Notes under the pieces: generated by a model
What the model was told of the DNA's origin: nothing
The model's input: the letters and a program-made list of their open reading frames with translations, nothing else
Databases searched by the model: none
Assembly (NCBI GenBank): GCA_030529625.1
Contig: JAUMWN010000001.1
Coordinates: 1-64,000 of the forward strand
Direction: 5' to 3'
Source: Coriobacteriales bacterium
Lineage (GTDB): Bacteria; Actinomycetota; Coriobacteriia; Coriobacteriales; Atopobiaceae
Length of the DNA stretch: 64,000 bases
In this document: in pieces, positions 34,420 to 43,835 of the stretch
Position numbering within the stretch: the first letter of the stretch is position 1
Layout of the letters: each line of letters begins with the position of its first letter
Program-made: the position numbers and the translations under genes

Positions 34420-35121
34420 ATGTATTTGGAAGTGACAGGCCTAAGGAAGAGCTACGGAACGGGAGATGGGCGCCAGGAGGTTCTGCGAGGCGTGGACCTC
34501 ACCATGGAGCGGGGCACGATGGCCTCCATCGTCGGGTCATCCGGCTGTGGAAAGTCCACGCTCCTCAACTGCATAGGTGCGCTTGAGGTCATCGACGAAG
34601 GTGACGTGCGAATTGACGGCAAGTCCCTCAGGGGTCTGAGCAAGCGGGAGCGCGAGCGATATCGACGCGAAAACATCGGCTATGTGTTCCAGTTCTTTAA
34701 CCTGCTGGGCGACCTGAACGTGCGCGACAACATCCGTGTGGCCGAGCGACTGACCGACGAGCCCATAGACTATGCGGCGTTGCTCGATCAGCTTGGACTC
34801 GCCGGAATCGAGAAGAAGTTTCCCAGTCAGCTCTCCGGCGGACAGCAGCAACGTGTGGCGATTGCAAGAGCGCTTGCCAAGAACCCGCGGTTGCTGCTCT
34901 GCGATGAGCCGACGGGTGCCCTGGACTCGACAACGGCAAAGGATACGCTCATCCTGCTGGAAAAGATCAACGCAACCTTTGGAACCACCATACTAATGGT
35001 GACGCACAACCAGGTAATCCCGCAGATGATGCAGCAAAACATCGTGATGAGGGACGGCAGAATCATCGAGAACCGCGTTAACGAGCGTCGGATTCCCGCG
35101 GAGGCGCTGGAGGATCTATAG
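34420..35121 (+). CDS. ABC transporter ATP-binding protein (MacB/LolD type)
   Basis: A 233-aa ATPase, partner of the FtsX-like permease. Walker A is GSSGCGKST (about residue 39), the signature is LSGGQQQR (about 138), and Walker B is LLLCDEPTGALD (about 159), with the MacB/LolD-type ALDSTT following. The His switch is in MVTHN. The family exports peptides, drugs or lipoproteins, or transmits signals. It is intact although the permease frame is interrupted. It ends with TAG itself, so TAG serves as a normal stop here. Confidence 0.92.
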   Translation: MYLEVTGLRKSYGTGDGRQEVLRGVDLTMERGTMASIVGSSGCGKSTLLNCIGALEVIDEGDVRIDGKSLRGLSKRERERYRRENIGYVFQFFNLLGDLNVRDNIRVAERLTDEPIDYAALLDQLGLAGIEKKFPSQLSGGQQQRVAIARALAKNPRLLLCDEPTGALDSTTAKDTLILLEKINATFGTTILMVTHNQVIPQMMQQNIVMRDGRIIENRVNERRIPAEALEDL

Positions 35122-35185
35122 ATTCGCGCGCCACCTCTTCCCAAACGGACACCGCCACCCCGTCGAAAGTCGTCGCTGACTTTTG

Positions 35186-35242
35186 CTAGAGCATCTTGCC
35201 CTCGTACTCGTGCTCGGGCATGGTCTTGAAGTCGTCCCCCAT
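35186..35242 (-). pseudogene. 18-codon coding-like remnant
   Basis: In the gap between the ABC ATPase and cinA a minus-strand frame reads MGDDFKTMPEHEYEGKML and stop. The acidic, amphipathic end looks like the C-terminus of a real protein, but a stop lies five codons before its ATG and no ribosome site is clear. It may be the last trace of a gene removed when the transporter came in. The rest of this 269-bp gap shows nothing. Confidence 0.25.
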
Positions 35243-35390
35243 GGCGCAGCGCGCCGTCTACCGTGGAAAGAGACATTGTGCTGCTTGGAAGGCCCCGATT
35301 CAACCCGCTCGGCAGGACCTCCCAGGTCCGTCGGTTCTGGTCATATCGTCTTTGTCTGCCCCTCTTCGCCGAACTCTCGACGACGATTCA

Positions 35391-35912
35391 TTACGAAGAC
35401 CGCAACGCCTCCAGCAGAAGCGACAGAGCCGTGCGCACCGCCTTGGCACGCACCTGCTCCCTGTTGCCGTCAAAATGGGCCACCAGCTCGCCACAATGGG
35501 CCGGCGAGTCAACCGCAAAGCACACGGTCCCAACCGGCTTTCCAGGTTCGGCACCCCCAGGACCCGCAATTCCCGTGGTGGAGACCGCCACGTCACAGCC
35601 AAGTACGCGCCGGGCGCCGCGCGCCATCTGCGTCGCACATTGCACGCTCACGACTCCCACGTGCTCGTCCCGCGTTATTTGGGTCGACACACCCAGCACC
35701 TGCTCCTTTACCGCCACGGCATAGCTCACCACAGAGCCCCTCACGGCATCCGAGGAACCGGGGACCGACGTGAGTGCCGCACACACCAATCCACCCGTGC
35801 ATGACTCGGCGGTTCCCACCGTAAGTCCCCGAGCAGTCGCCTCGCGAATGACCTGGGCACTCAGCGCCTCCAGGTCCGCTTGCGATGGGTGGTTGCCACG
35901 CTCGCTACTCAT
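35391..35912 (-). CDS. cinA: CinA-family nicotinamide-nucleotide amidohydrolase (PncC domain)
   Basis: A 173-aa protein consisting of the CinA C-terminal domain only. The signature TVGTAESCTGGLVCAALTSVPGSS (residues 32-55) carries the catalytic Ser/Thr region, and VSTTGIAGPGGAEPGKPVGTV (about 113) is equally typical. It deamidates nicotinamide mononucleotide. The N-terminal molybdopterin-like domain of full CinA is absent; such short forms are common. The start overlaps pgsA by 8 bases. Its normal operon partner recA is displaced by the ABC transporter insertion. Confidence 0.92.
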   Translation of the reverse strand: MSSERGNHPSQADLEALSAQVIREATARGLTVGTAESCTGGLVCAALTSVPGSSDAVRGSVVSYAVAVKEQVLGVSTQITRDEHVGVVSVQCATQMARGARRVLGCDVAVSTTGIAGPGGAEPGKPVGTVCFAVDSPAHCGELVAHFDGNREQVRAKAVRTALSLLLEALRSS

Positions 35913-36507
35913 GGTTGGACTCGCTCACGTAAGGCCAGCAGTGCACGAAATAGTCCACCCCCGACCAGGCAGTGAGGATAACGGCAATCCACAGCAGCAC
36001 GTGGAACGCCGTATGGGCAATCGTCGCCCAAGCGACTCCCTGCGGTATGGCACGCAAGACGAGCAGCCCGCAGATGGCCAGCATGGTAACCGCGGTCTTC
36101 CACTTTCCCAGGTTTGAGGCGGCAACGACCACACCGGAGCTTGCCACCACCATGCGCAGGCCACTCACCAAGAACTCCCTGGACACGATGATGAGCAGCA
36201 CCCAGGAACTCACTTCACCCGTCTCCAACAAGAAGCACAGAGCCACCACGACGGCAAGCTTGTCCGCTATGGGATCGAGGAACTTCCCAAAGGCCGTCAC
36301 CTCGTTGCGGCTCCTGGCCAGATAGCCGTCAAGCTTGTCGGTGAGTGATATGAGTATGTACAGGCCGGCAACCGCCAAACAGGGCACCGAGACCTGCGTT
36401 GGTGAGGGAACGCACAGCTCCGCGCACAGAAGCCACACGGGCACGAGGGCCACGCGCACCATCGTCACCACATTGGCAGGAGTCCATATGCCATCGGACG
36501 TCTTCAT
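35905..36507 (-). CDS. pgsA: CDP-diacylglycerol-glycerol-3-phosphate 3-phosphatidyltransferase
   Basis: A 200-aa membrane enzyme making phosphatidylglycerol phosphate. The motif D-x2-DG-x2-AR-x8-G-x3-D-x3-D is complete: DKLDGYLARS, then GKFLDPIAD (about residues 60-85). TPANVVTMVRVALVPV is the usual N-terminus. About five membrane segments. It has overlaps with rimO (ATGA) and cinA. Position and length argue that this is the housekeeping PgsA; the second family member is at 11849. Confidence 0.94.
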   Translation of the reverse strand: MKTSDGIWTPANVVTMVRVALVPVWLLCAELCVPSPTQVSVPCLAVAGLYILISLTDKLDGYLARSRNEVTAFGKFLDPIADKLAVVVALCFLLETGEVSSWVLLIIVSREFLVSGLRMVVASSGVVVAASNLGKWKTAVTMLAICGLLVLRAIPQGVAWATIAHTAFHVLLWIAVILTAWSGVDYFVHCWPYVSESNHE

Positions 36508-37853
36508 GAATCGACTCCATCTCCAGACGCTTCACCCACGGGCACGCCCACGAGCTCGTAGCAAAACGAGTCTACCAGCTTACAGCGCACCACATCGCCC
36601 ACGCTGGCCTCGCCCTCCTCAATGTGCACGGCCCCGTCACAATCGGGAGCCTGGAACCACGCATGGCCAACAAGCTCCGTTCCGTCCTCAGTCTGCTCGA
36701 TGCCATCTATGATCACGTCGACGGTCTCTCCCACATGCGCGGCAGTCGCCGAGAATCCAAGCTGCTCGGTCACGTCTATCAGCCGCTGAGCCCGCTCAAG
36801 CTTTGCCTGCTCGTCCACCTGCCCGTCCATGAGCGCCGCTCGCGTCCCTTCCTCCGCCGAATAGGCGAACACGGACGTGTAGTCGAACTCCTGCCGCTCC
36901 ACAAACTCCAGAAGCTCCTGGAAGTCCCGCTCCGTCTCACCGGGAAAGCCCACGAGTCCCGTCGTGCGCAGCACCATGCCGGGAATCTCCTCCCTCAGGC
37001 GAGAGAATAGCGTAGCGAGCTCCTTGCTGTCACCCGTGCGTCCCATGCGTCGCAGTATGGGGGCGCAGCAATGCTGTATGGGAATATCTATGTAGGGCAG
37101 CACCTCGGGAATGTCCCTGAGCGCTGCGATGAGACGATCGGTCATGCCCTCTGGCTGCAGGTACAGCACGCGCACCCAACCTCCCCAGGGACGCACGATA
37201 CGCGCGACCTCGTCCAGCAGCCATGCCAGGTCGAGCGAGCCAGGCAGGTCGCGACCCCAAACGCCCGTGTCCTGCCCAATGAGCACGATCTCTCGCACAC
37301 CGCCCTCCATGAGCTCCCTCACCTCGCGGCAAATGTCTGCCTGTGTCCGGGACGCATACCGCCCTCGAATGAACGGTATGGCACAGAACGTGCAAAAGCG
37401 GTCGCAACCGTCCGAGATCTTTACGTATGCCGATGCGCCCTCGATGGTTCGCAAGGCCGCGTCTGCCGCTGGATTCGCGCCAAGCTCGATGCCCAACACC
37501 TCACAGACGATCCGCACGATGTCTTCCTCATCCTCGACCGAAACAAACGCGGACACCTCGGGAAGCTCGTCATCGAGCTCGTCGCCGTAGCGCGAGGGGA
37601 CGCAGCCGCACATAATAATGGGAGCATGCGCGTCGAGGTCCTCTTGGGCCGAGACGACGCTCAGGGTCGCCTCAATCGACTCGGACGTGGCAGATGCCAA
37701 GAAGGAGCAGGTGTTTATGAGCACCACTGAGGCATCCTCGATCGACGCAGCCTCAACAAGCCCCGCATCCAACAGGCGCGTGCGCATCTTGTCGGTGTCA
37801 ACCTCGTTCTTGGCACAGCCAAGGGTGATAAAGAAGAACGTGGCGTTTGCCAT
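36504..37853 (-). CDS. rimO: Ribosomal protein S12 methylthiotransferase RimO
   Basis: A 449-aa radical-SAM enzyme that methylthiolates an Asp of ribosomal protein S12. UPF0004 Cys positions are in TLGCAKNEVDTDKM (RimO-typical), NTCSFL and CGCVPSRY. The radical SAM motif is CDRFCTFCAIP (about residue 159), and QPEGMTDRL and the TRAM domain follow. Compared with MiaB, the LGCAKNxVD opening is diagnostic. The ATG at 37853 is 1 base after the rodZ-like stop; the upstream part of the open frame is antisense to nothing and lacks a start signal. Confidence 0.95.
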   Translation of the reverse strand: MANATFFFITLGCAKNEVDTDKMRTRLLDAGLVEAASIEDASVVLINTCSFLASATSESIEATLSVVSAQEDLDAHAPIIMCGCVPSRYGDELDDELPEVSAFVSVEDEEDIVRIVCEVLGIELGANPAADAALRTIEGASAYVKISDGCDRFCTFCAIPFIRGRYASRTQADICREVRELMEGGVREIVLIGQDTGVWGRDLPGSLDLAWLLDEVARIVRPWGGWVRVLYLQPEGMTDRLIAALRDIPEVLPYIDIPIQHCCAPILRRMGRTGDSKELATLFSRLREEIPGMVLRTTGLVGFPGETERDFQELLEFVERQEFDYTSVFAYSAEEGTRAALMDGQVDEQAKLERAQRLIDVTEQLGFSATAAHVGETVDVIIDGIEQTEDGTELVGHAWFQAPDCDGAVHIEEGEASVGDVVRCKLVDSFCYELVGVPVGEASGDGVDS

Positions 37854-37854
37854 A

Positions 37855-39411
37855 TCAGTACCCGCTCTCGGTATAGTCGCCGTAGTAGCCCGCATACGTC
37901 GAGTCATCCACGTACTGCGTTGCATCTTCCGTGGAAAGACCAGTCGTATCGGCTTGGCCGGATGCGGCACTACCGTTGCCCATCTTGGCCGATCCCGTCT
38001 CGTCCGTTTCGTCTTGTGCGGTCGCAGACCCTTCGTCTGTACCGTTCGCATTGGTGCTCTTGGTGCTGCCAACACGCTTCCCCGGCCCCTGGATGCGAAT
38101 CGTGCCGATTCCTGATGCCATGGACTCAAACTGTACCTGCTTGCCATCCTGCAGCACGGTTACCGCGCTCGTGTCACCAGACTGGATGGTTATGGCATCC
38201 TGTACGTGGAAGGACTTCTGCCAAGGCCCCGTAACAGTCTCTGCCACCTCGCTCTTCCCGTCGCAGCTTATCTCCAGCCATGCCACGGCGCCATCTGCCA
38301 CAGACACCGAGACGCTCACGTCGGAAGCTTGCGTGGTACCTTGGTCTGCCGACGTCGTGCCACTTCCAGAGGCGTTCGCATTACCCGTCTTACCCGTACT
38401 GGCGCTCTGGGAATCTTCCGACTTTGTCTTTGTGCCGTTCGCGTCGTCTGCTGCCTTGCCCGAGCCCTGCGACTTTGCGTCACCCGACTCGCTCTTCTGC
38501 GACGTGGTGATGGGCACGGACCGCGTGGGATTGGCCGTCTGGCTCACGCACGAGTGGATTGACAGCACCATAACCACCACGAACACGAGTACGACGACGC
38601 CAATGATTATGAGCGGTCGGTTGGGGTTGCCTCCCTGCTGCCGCCCGCGCTTTCCCTGTGCGCCCCCGCGGTCTGCACGCCTTCTCCGCCCCGCCGGCTG
38701 CTGGGAGGAGCGCCTGTTGACCTGTGGTCTGCCCGCACGTGCGTCTCGCGGCAGCCTCCTGCGACCTTGGCTGGAGGATGCCGCCTCATAGGGCATGGCA
38801 TCCCTTCCCATGAGCAGGTCGTCGTCGTATTGCGAGTAGTCCAGGGAGAGCGTGTTTATGTCACTAGCAGACCCCCTTCGATCTGCGCGATCACCCTTGG
38901 AACCGTAGGCCGGGGCCTTGCCGGTATAGCGTCTGCCTTGGGGATATGCGTCCCCATCCTCGCCCGCTTCTCCTGTGTCTCCCGTGTCGCTCATGCGCGT
39001 GTGCACGCGCGTGGTGGCAAAGGAGCCAAGGTCTCCGGCGTAACCCCCGGATGTGGGCAACAGACCCCTAGAAGGCACGCGCGGCACACGCGAGCCGCCA
39101 TCCATGGACCCCCCACCATCACTGTTCCGCCCGGTCGATCCCTTCCCACGACCACCCGATCGGTGCTTGTGGGCATCGAGGTCGTCCAAGTAGGTCTCAA
39201 TGACTACCCCGGCATCAAGGCCAAGGTAGCGCGCATACGACGAGAGCATCCCCTGGGCATATCCGCTCTTGGGCATCTCGTCGAAGTTGCCCTCCTCAAA
39301 AGCCACGAGAACGTCCTCACGTAGTCGAAGCACACGTGAGGCCTGCCCTATCGAGTAACCAAGCTCCCTGCGTCTCTCGGAAAGCATCTCGCTAAACCTT
39401 GGGCGATCCAT
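37855..39411 (-). CDS. RodZ-like protein: HTH domain, membrane helix, extracellular DUF4115
   Basis: A 518-aa bitopic protein. The N-terminal HTH (residues 1-75) has LSERRRELGYSIGQASRVLRL and MPKSGYAQGMLSSYARYLGLD, the RodZ/HTH_25 pattern. A long low-complexity basic Gly/Arg/Ser linker (80-270) follows, then a single membrane helix (about 280-303), a Ser/Thr/Lys-rich stretch, a DUF4115-like beta domain (about 375-445: WLEISCDGK...GPWQKSFHVQDAITIQSGD) and an acidic tail ending in Tyr. In Firmicutes the same gene lies beside pgsA. It probably links cell-shape machinery to the envelope. Confidence 0.85.
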   Translation of the reverse strand: MDRPRFSEMLSERRRELGYSIGQASRVLRLREDVLVAFEEGNFDEMPKSGYAQGMLSSYARYLGLDAGVVIETYLDDLDAHKHRSGGRGKGSTGRNSDGGGSMDGGSRVPRVPSRGLLPTSGGYAGDLGSFATTRVHTRMSDTGDTGEAGEDGDAYPQGRRYTGKAPAYGSKGDRADRRGSASDINTLSLDYSQYDDDLLMGRDAMPYEAASSSQGRRRLPRDARAGRPQVNRRSSQQPAGRRRRADRGGAQGKRGRQQGGNPNRPLIIIGVVVLVFVVVMVLSIHSCVSQTANPTRSVPITTSQKSESGDAKSQGSGKAADDANGTKTKSEDSQSASTGKTGNANASGSGTTSADQGTTQASDVSVSVSVADGAVAWLEISCDGKSEVAETVTGPWQKSFHVQDAITIQSGDTSAVTVLQDGKQVQFESMASGIGTIRIQGPGKRVGSTKSTNANGTDEGSATAQDETDETGSAKMGNGSAASGQADTTGLSTEDATQYVDDSTYAGYYGDYTESGY

Positions 39412-39414
39412 AAG

Positions 39415-41973
39415 CTATACGACCTCCCTGTACTTTGCGTCTTGCACGCGTAGCTCCTCGAGGCCATCCTCGTCCAGCAGGACCTCGCGGGGCTTGGAGC
39501 CATCGGGCGGGCCAACCACGCCCTTGGACTCCAGCATGTCCATGATTCTGCCGGCGCGGGCATAGCCCACCTTGAGCCTGCGTTGCAACCCGGACGTGGA
39601 GCCAAGCCGAGACTCCACCACAATCTGCGCCGCTTCCCACACCAGTGGGTCGTCATCCTCTGGCACACCACCCCCAGGGGCTCCCCCTGGCGCCTGGCCG
39701 GGAACGACGGCGGTGAGGATCTCCTCATGATAGTCAGGCTCTGCCTGCTCGCGAATGAAGTCCACAACACCGTTAATCTCATTGTCGGAAGTGTAGCAAC
39801 CCAGTACACGCTGCATATTAAGACCACGGTACTTAAAGAGCATGTCACCGTTGCCCAGCAGCCGTTCGGCACCAACCTCGTCCAGGATAACACGCGAGTC
39901 GATGCCAGACGACACCTTGAGGGCCACACGGTTGTCGATGTTGGACTTTATGAGGCCAGTGACCACGTTGGCCGAGGGTCGCTGAGTGGCTATGAGCAGG
40001 TGAATGCCCGCGGCACGAGCAAGCTGGGCTATGCGCACGATGGACGCCTCGACGTCCTTTCCTGCCACCATCATGAGGTCCGACAACTCGTCGATAACCA
40101 CCACGAGATAAGGCATGGGCTCGGGAGGATTCTCCATCTCGGCAAGCTTGCCCGACACGCACATGCGGTTGTACACCTTTATCTCGCGAGCACCTGCCCG
40201 CTCGAACACCTTGAGCCTGCGTTCCATCTCGGAGACGGCCCACTGCAATGCGCTTGCCGCCTGTCTGGGCTCTGTGACCACGGGCACGTAGAGGTGGGGC
40301 AGGCCGTTGTAACAGCTAAACTCCACGCGCTTGGGGTCTATCATGATAAGACGAACCTGCTTTGGCGTGGTGCGCATGAGTAGCGACATGATCATGGAGT
40401 TGATCATGACGGACTTGCCCGAGCCGGTGGTACCCGCGACCAGCATGTGCGGCATCTTTGCGATGTCGGCTACGACCGGCTTTCCGCTCGAGTCGCGACC
40501 GATGGCCACCTCGAGCGGTCCCCCACTGGCAAAGGGCAACACGTCGCCCAGACACACGCTCTGCCTCGTGGAGTTGGGAATCTCTATGCCCACATACGAC
40601 GTGCCGGGAATGGGCGCGAAGATGCGCACCTTCTCCGCCGCGAGGGTGAGGGCGATATCGTCCTCCAGGTTTTTGATGCGATTGACGCGTTCCCCCTCGC
40701 CCATCTCCACGCGGAAGGTGGTAACGATGGGACCCGAGATGTAGTCGACCACACGGCTGGTCAGGCCAAACTCCTGGAGCGTTCCCTGCAGGCGCGACAT
40801 GGTCTCGTCCAGCTCCTCTTGGCTGCTGGCGCTTCCCGCAGAGTCGGGATTCGACGAGAGTATGGACAGCGGGGGCAGCTCGTAGCCCTCCGCTCCATCA
40901 CCGGGACGAGTCGCCGACTTGGGGCCTGTGCCAGCCTTGGCCTTGGGCTTGGACGACGCCTTGGGGTTCTTGAGGAAGTCGGGAATCGATGGCTCCGAGA
41001 CGCTCGGCTCCTTGGGTTGCCTCGACTTCCCGCCTTCCTTCTTTGCGGGTCGACGCCGCGTCTTGCGCGCGCTCCCCTTCTCGTCAGGCTGCGGTTCTGC
41101 CCCCCGGTCGAGCGCGACGGTTCGTGCGGTCTCATCCTCACCCAGGATCGCAACGGATTCCTCGACATCTGCGTCCAGCGCCAGCTCGTCGTTGCGCACC
41201 TTCGTGCGATTGGCCTGCCTGCGCGGCCTTCGCGTGAGCACAGACGTCTGCCTCGCGCCGATGTAGGTGGTCTTTGCGCCAGAGTCCATCATGGTTGTGC
41301 GTGGCTGTTCCGGCGCGGACTCCTCTGCCAACGTGCGTTGGGTACGTGCATAGGCCATGCGCTCCTCGCGAGCCTCCGCACGCAGTTGTCCAATGTGGAT
41401 GGCACCCTCACGAAGCCGTATGATGCATCCCGATATGGAGAACCCGCACACGATGATGCCCAAGATCGCAAGACCAACCAACAGCACGATGCCCACCGGC
41501 TTCCCAAGCAGGCTGAGCAGGACCCAGGACACGCCACCGCCCACATATCCGCCCGCATCGCGAAGCACCGCGGGGTCGAGCACGATTGCGGGGTCTGCAT
41601 CGGCACCTGGCACGAACAGCGAAATGAGTGAGAGTATGGCTAGCGAGATGAGGCCCAGGCCCATGGCCGCACGCGTGCCCAAGGGCTCCTCGCCCTCAAT
41701 GAAGAAGGTGACCGCAAAGAGCAAAAGCGATATGGGGCACAGGATGGCACCCACGCCAAAGCACACGAAGAGCACCTCTGACACGGCATGCGTGACGAGC
41801 GCGCTGGAGGGTGCAACCAGCGACACGAGCATGGCTATGGCAAGGCAGGCAAGGATGACGCCGATAATGTCGTTTTGCGCCGACGCACGTCCCACGGTCC
41901 CCGTTGCAGAGGACCCGCGCGACGTTCCTTGTTTTTTGCCCCTTGCTGCGTTTTGTCTGCGTTTTTGAGGCAT
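39415..41973 (-). CDS. ftsK: DNA translocase FtsK/SpoIIIE
   Basis: An 852-aa septal DNA pump that clears chromosomes during division. There are four or five N-terminal membrane helices (about residues 35-190), a charged Pro/Lys/Arg linker (200-360), and the RecA-like motor with Walker A VAGTTGSGKSVMIN (about 512) and Walker B VVVIDELSDLMM (about 605). FLLIATQRPSANVVTG-type motifs follow. The C-terminal gamma winged helix (about 785-845: DPLVWEAAQIVV...STSGLQRRLKVGYARAGRIMDMLE) reads KOPS-like sequences. It is adjacent to rnj upstream and the rodZ-like gene downstream. Confidence 0.97.
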   Translation of the reverse strand: MPQKRRQNAARGKKQGTSRGSSATGTVGRASAQNDIIGVILACLAIAMLVSLVAPSSALVTHAVSEVLFVCFGVGAILCPISLLLFAVTFFIEGEEPLGTRAAMGLGLISLAILSLISLFVPGADADPAIVLDPAVLRDAGGYVGGGVSWVLLSLLGKPVGIVLLVGLAILGIIVCGFSISGCIIRLREGAIHIGQLRAEAREERMAYARTQRTLAEESAPEQPRTTMMDSGAKTTYIGARQTSVLTRRPRRQANRTKVRNDELALDADVEESVAILGEDETARTVALDRGAEPQPDEKGSARKTRRRPAKKEGGKSRQPKEPSVSEPSIPDFLKNPKASSKPKAKAGTGPKSATRPGDGAEGYELPPLSILSSNPDSAGSASSQEELDETMSRLQGTLQEFGLTSRVVDYISGPIVTTFRVEMGEGERVNRIKNLEDDIALTLAAEKVRIFAPIPGTSYVGIEIPNSTRQSVCLGDVLPFASGGPLEVAIGRDSSGKPVVADIAKMPHMLVAGTTGSGKSVMINSMIMSLLMRTTPKQVRLIMIDPKRVEFSCYNGLPHLYVPVVTEPRQAASALQWAVSEMERRLKVFERAGAREIKVYNRMCVSGKLAEMENPPEPMPYLVVVIDELSDLMMVAGKDVEASIVRIAQLARAAGIHLLIATQRPSANVVTGLIKSNIDNRVALKVSSGIDSRVILDEVGAERLLGNGDMLFKYRGLNMQRVLGCYTSDNEINGVVDFIREQAEPDYHEEILTAVVPGQAPGGAPGGGVPEDDDPLVWEAAQIVVESRLGSTSGLQRRLKVGYARAGRIMDMLESKGVVGPPDGSKPREVLLDEDGLEELRVQDAKYREVV

Positions 41974-43635
41974 CTACACCTCCATTACGACAGGAATCAC
42001 CATGGGCCGGGTGTGCGTACGGTTCCACAGGAAGTTGGAAAGGCTGTTGCGCACGCCCTTGCGCAGCTGATCGACGCCCATGTCGGTACCCGAGCTCTTG
42101 TCCACCCGGTTGCGCACGACGTCCTGGGCGTCTGCCGACAGCTCTTCGTCGTTGGCAAAGGAAACGCCCCTGCTATAGATCTCTATGCCGCGCGCCTTGT
42201 GCGATCGGTGCGACACGGTAACCACACACGTGACTATGCCATCCTGCGAGAGCTTCTGGCGGTCACGCAACACCACCGGGTCCGCGTCGGTCACGGACAG
42301 ACCGTCAACGTACACGACACCCGAGTCCACCGGCTGGCCAATGCGCACCTTGCCATTGCGCATCTCGAGCGTGTCCCCGTTATCCACCACGAAGATGTTC
42401 TCCTGCGGAATGCCCATCTCGCGAGCAAGTTGGGCGTGCGCACGCAGGTGCACAGCCTCGCCGTGAACGGGCATAAAGTAAGTGGGGTGTACCATGGCCA
42501 GCATGAGCTTGAGCTCCTCCTGGCTTCCGTGACCCGACACGTGAACCAGCGCCTGGCTCTTGTCGTAGATGTCGCATCCCACCTTGGAGAGGGCATTCAC
42601 GATTCCCGCGACGCTCTTTTCGTTTCCGGGCACCGGCGTCGCCGAGATGATAACCGTGTCCCTCTCCGAGACGGAGAGGGAGCGATGCTCGCCGTTGGCC
42701 ATGCGCGAGAGCGCCGACAACGGCTCGCCCTGGCTGCCCGTGCACAACACCACGATCTTGTTGTCAGGCAACTCGTCCACATTGTAGGCGTCAACGATGT
42801 TCTCATCGTCGATGTGCAGGTAGCCCAGCTCGCGGGCGACGCGCGTGTTGGTAATCATGGACCTGCCCGTTACCACCACCTTGCGTCCCACGGCAACGCT
42901 CGCATCGCACACCTGCTGCAGTCGGTGGATGTGGCTTGCAAACGACGCGACCACCACGCGTCCGGGCGCGTTCTTGATTATGTGCCTCAGCGAAGGACCC
43001 ACGGCGGCCTCGCTTGCGGTGAACCCAGGTATCGTGGCATTGGTGGAGTCCGAGAGCAGCAGGTCTATGCCGTCGGCCGCGTAGCTGTTGATGGCCTGGT
43101 AGTTGGGCGTCCTGCCGTCTATGGGCGTCTGGTCGAGCTTGAAGTCGCCCGTATGCATTACGGTACCTGCCGGCGAGCGCAGGATAACGCCCAACGCCGC
43201 AGGTATGGAATGCGTCATCCCAAAGAAGCAGATATCGAACGCTCCCAGCTTCACGCACTGACCGTCCCCCACCTCGCGCAACATGGGCTTGCGTATCTTG
43301 TGCTCGGCAAGCTTGCCCTCTATAAAGCCAAGCGTGAGCTTGCTCGAGTAAATGGGCACCTTGGGTTGTAGGTCCATGAGCAGGTACGGAAGCGCCCCGG
43401 TGTGGTCCTCATGGCCATGGGTAATGATGATGCCACGCAGCTTGTCCTCGTTCTCCAGCACATACGTGTAGTCCGGAAGGACAAGGTCAATGCCAAGTTG
43501 CTCGTCGTCGGGGAACATGAGCCCGGCATCCACGAGCACCATGTCGTTCTCGTACTCGAACACCGTCATGTTCTTGCCTATGCCGTCCAGACCACCAAGC
43601 GGAATGATTCTGAGTGGTGTCTGCCGTTTTGCCAT
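41974..43635 (-). CDS. rnj: Ribonuclease J
   Basis: A 553-aa metallo-beta-lactamase/beta-CASP ribonuclease with 5'-3' exo- and endonuclease activity. The zinc motif is ITHGHEDHTGALPY (about residue 75). HTGDFKLDQTP (about 167), SDSTNA and the beta-CASP segment SGHGSQEELKLML...FMPVHGEAVHL are present. Length is standard. The ATG at 43635 has AAAGGAAG upstream. ftsK follows without a gap. Its partners RNase Y and PNPase are in the same block. Confidence 0.97.
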   Translation of the reverse strand: MAKRQTPLRIIPLGGLDGIGKNMTVFEYENDMVLVDAGLMFPDDEQLGIDLVLPDYTYVLENEDKLRGIIITHGHEDHTGALPYLLMDLQPKVPIYSSKLTLGFIEGKLAEHKIRKPMLREVGDGQCVKLGAFDICFFGMTHSIPAALGVILRSPAGTVMHTGDFKLDQTPIDGRTPNYQAINSYAADGIDLLLSDSTNATIPGFTASEAAVGPSLRHIIKNAPGRVVVASFASHIHRLQQVCDASVAVGRKVVVTGRSMITNTRVARELGYLHIDDENIVDAYNVDELPDNKIVVLCTGSQGEPLSALSRMANGEHRSLSVSERDTVIISATPVPGNEKSVAGIVNALSKVGCDIYDKSQALVHVSGHGSQEELKLMLAMVHPTYFMPVHGEAVHLRAHAQLAREMGIPQENIFVVDNGDTLEMRNGKVRIGQPVDSGVVYVDGLSVTDADPVVLRDRQKLSQDGIVTCVVTVSHRSHKARGIEIYSRGVSFANDEELSADAQDVVRNRVDKSSGTDMGVDQLRKGVRNSLSNFLWNRTHTRPMVIPVVMEV

Positions 43636-43790
43636 GCTTGTTGCTTCCTTTCGTCATACGTGCAGAGTACCCCGCCTTGCGAGGTGATTGTTTGAATGAA
43701 ACATTGTAGGCCTACCCATCCCGTTGGGCAGCGCACATCCACAACAAACAGAGAAGACGCTTATCTCTGCGATTGCCGTAACATGCGCAC

Positions 43791-43817
43791 GTCAGTCAGT
43801 CAGTCAGGCAGGCAGGC
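43791..43817. repeat. Tetranucleotide microsatellite
   Basis: GTCA is repeated four times in tandem, followed by GGCA twice and a partial third unit. It lies in the gap between the zinc-ribbon gene stop and rnj. Copy number could vary by slippage and alter the spacing to rnj. Confidence 0.65.
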
Positions 43818-43835
43818 CGACGTCGTGATGCGTGC

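Noticed and set aside
32232-35121. TAG reassigned to an amino acid across this region
   Set aside because: The adjacent ATPase and many host genes end in TAG at expected family lengths, so TAG is a stop here; suppression at the two sites remains only a possibility.
41788-43371. 527-codon plus-strand frame opposite rnj
   Set aside because: Mirror of RNase J codons; His/Arg-rich, no domain pattern.
43791-43817. Possible CRISPR repeat
   Set aside because: Four-base units with no spacers; a microsatellite, not an array.
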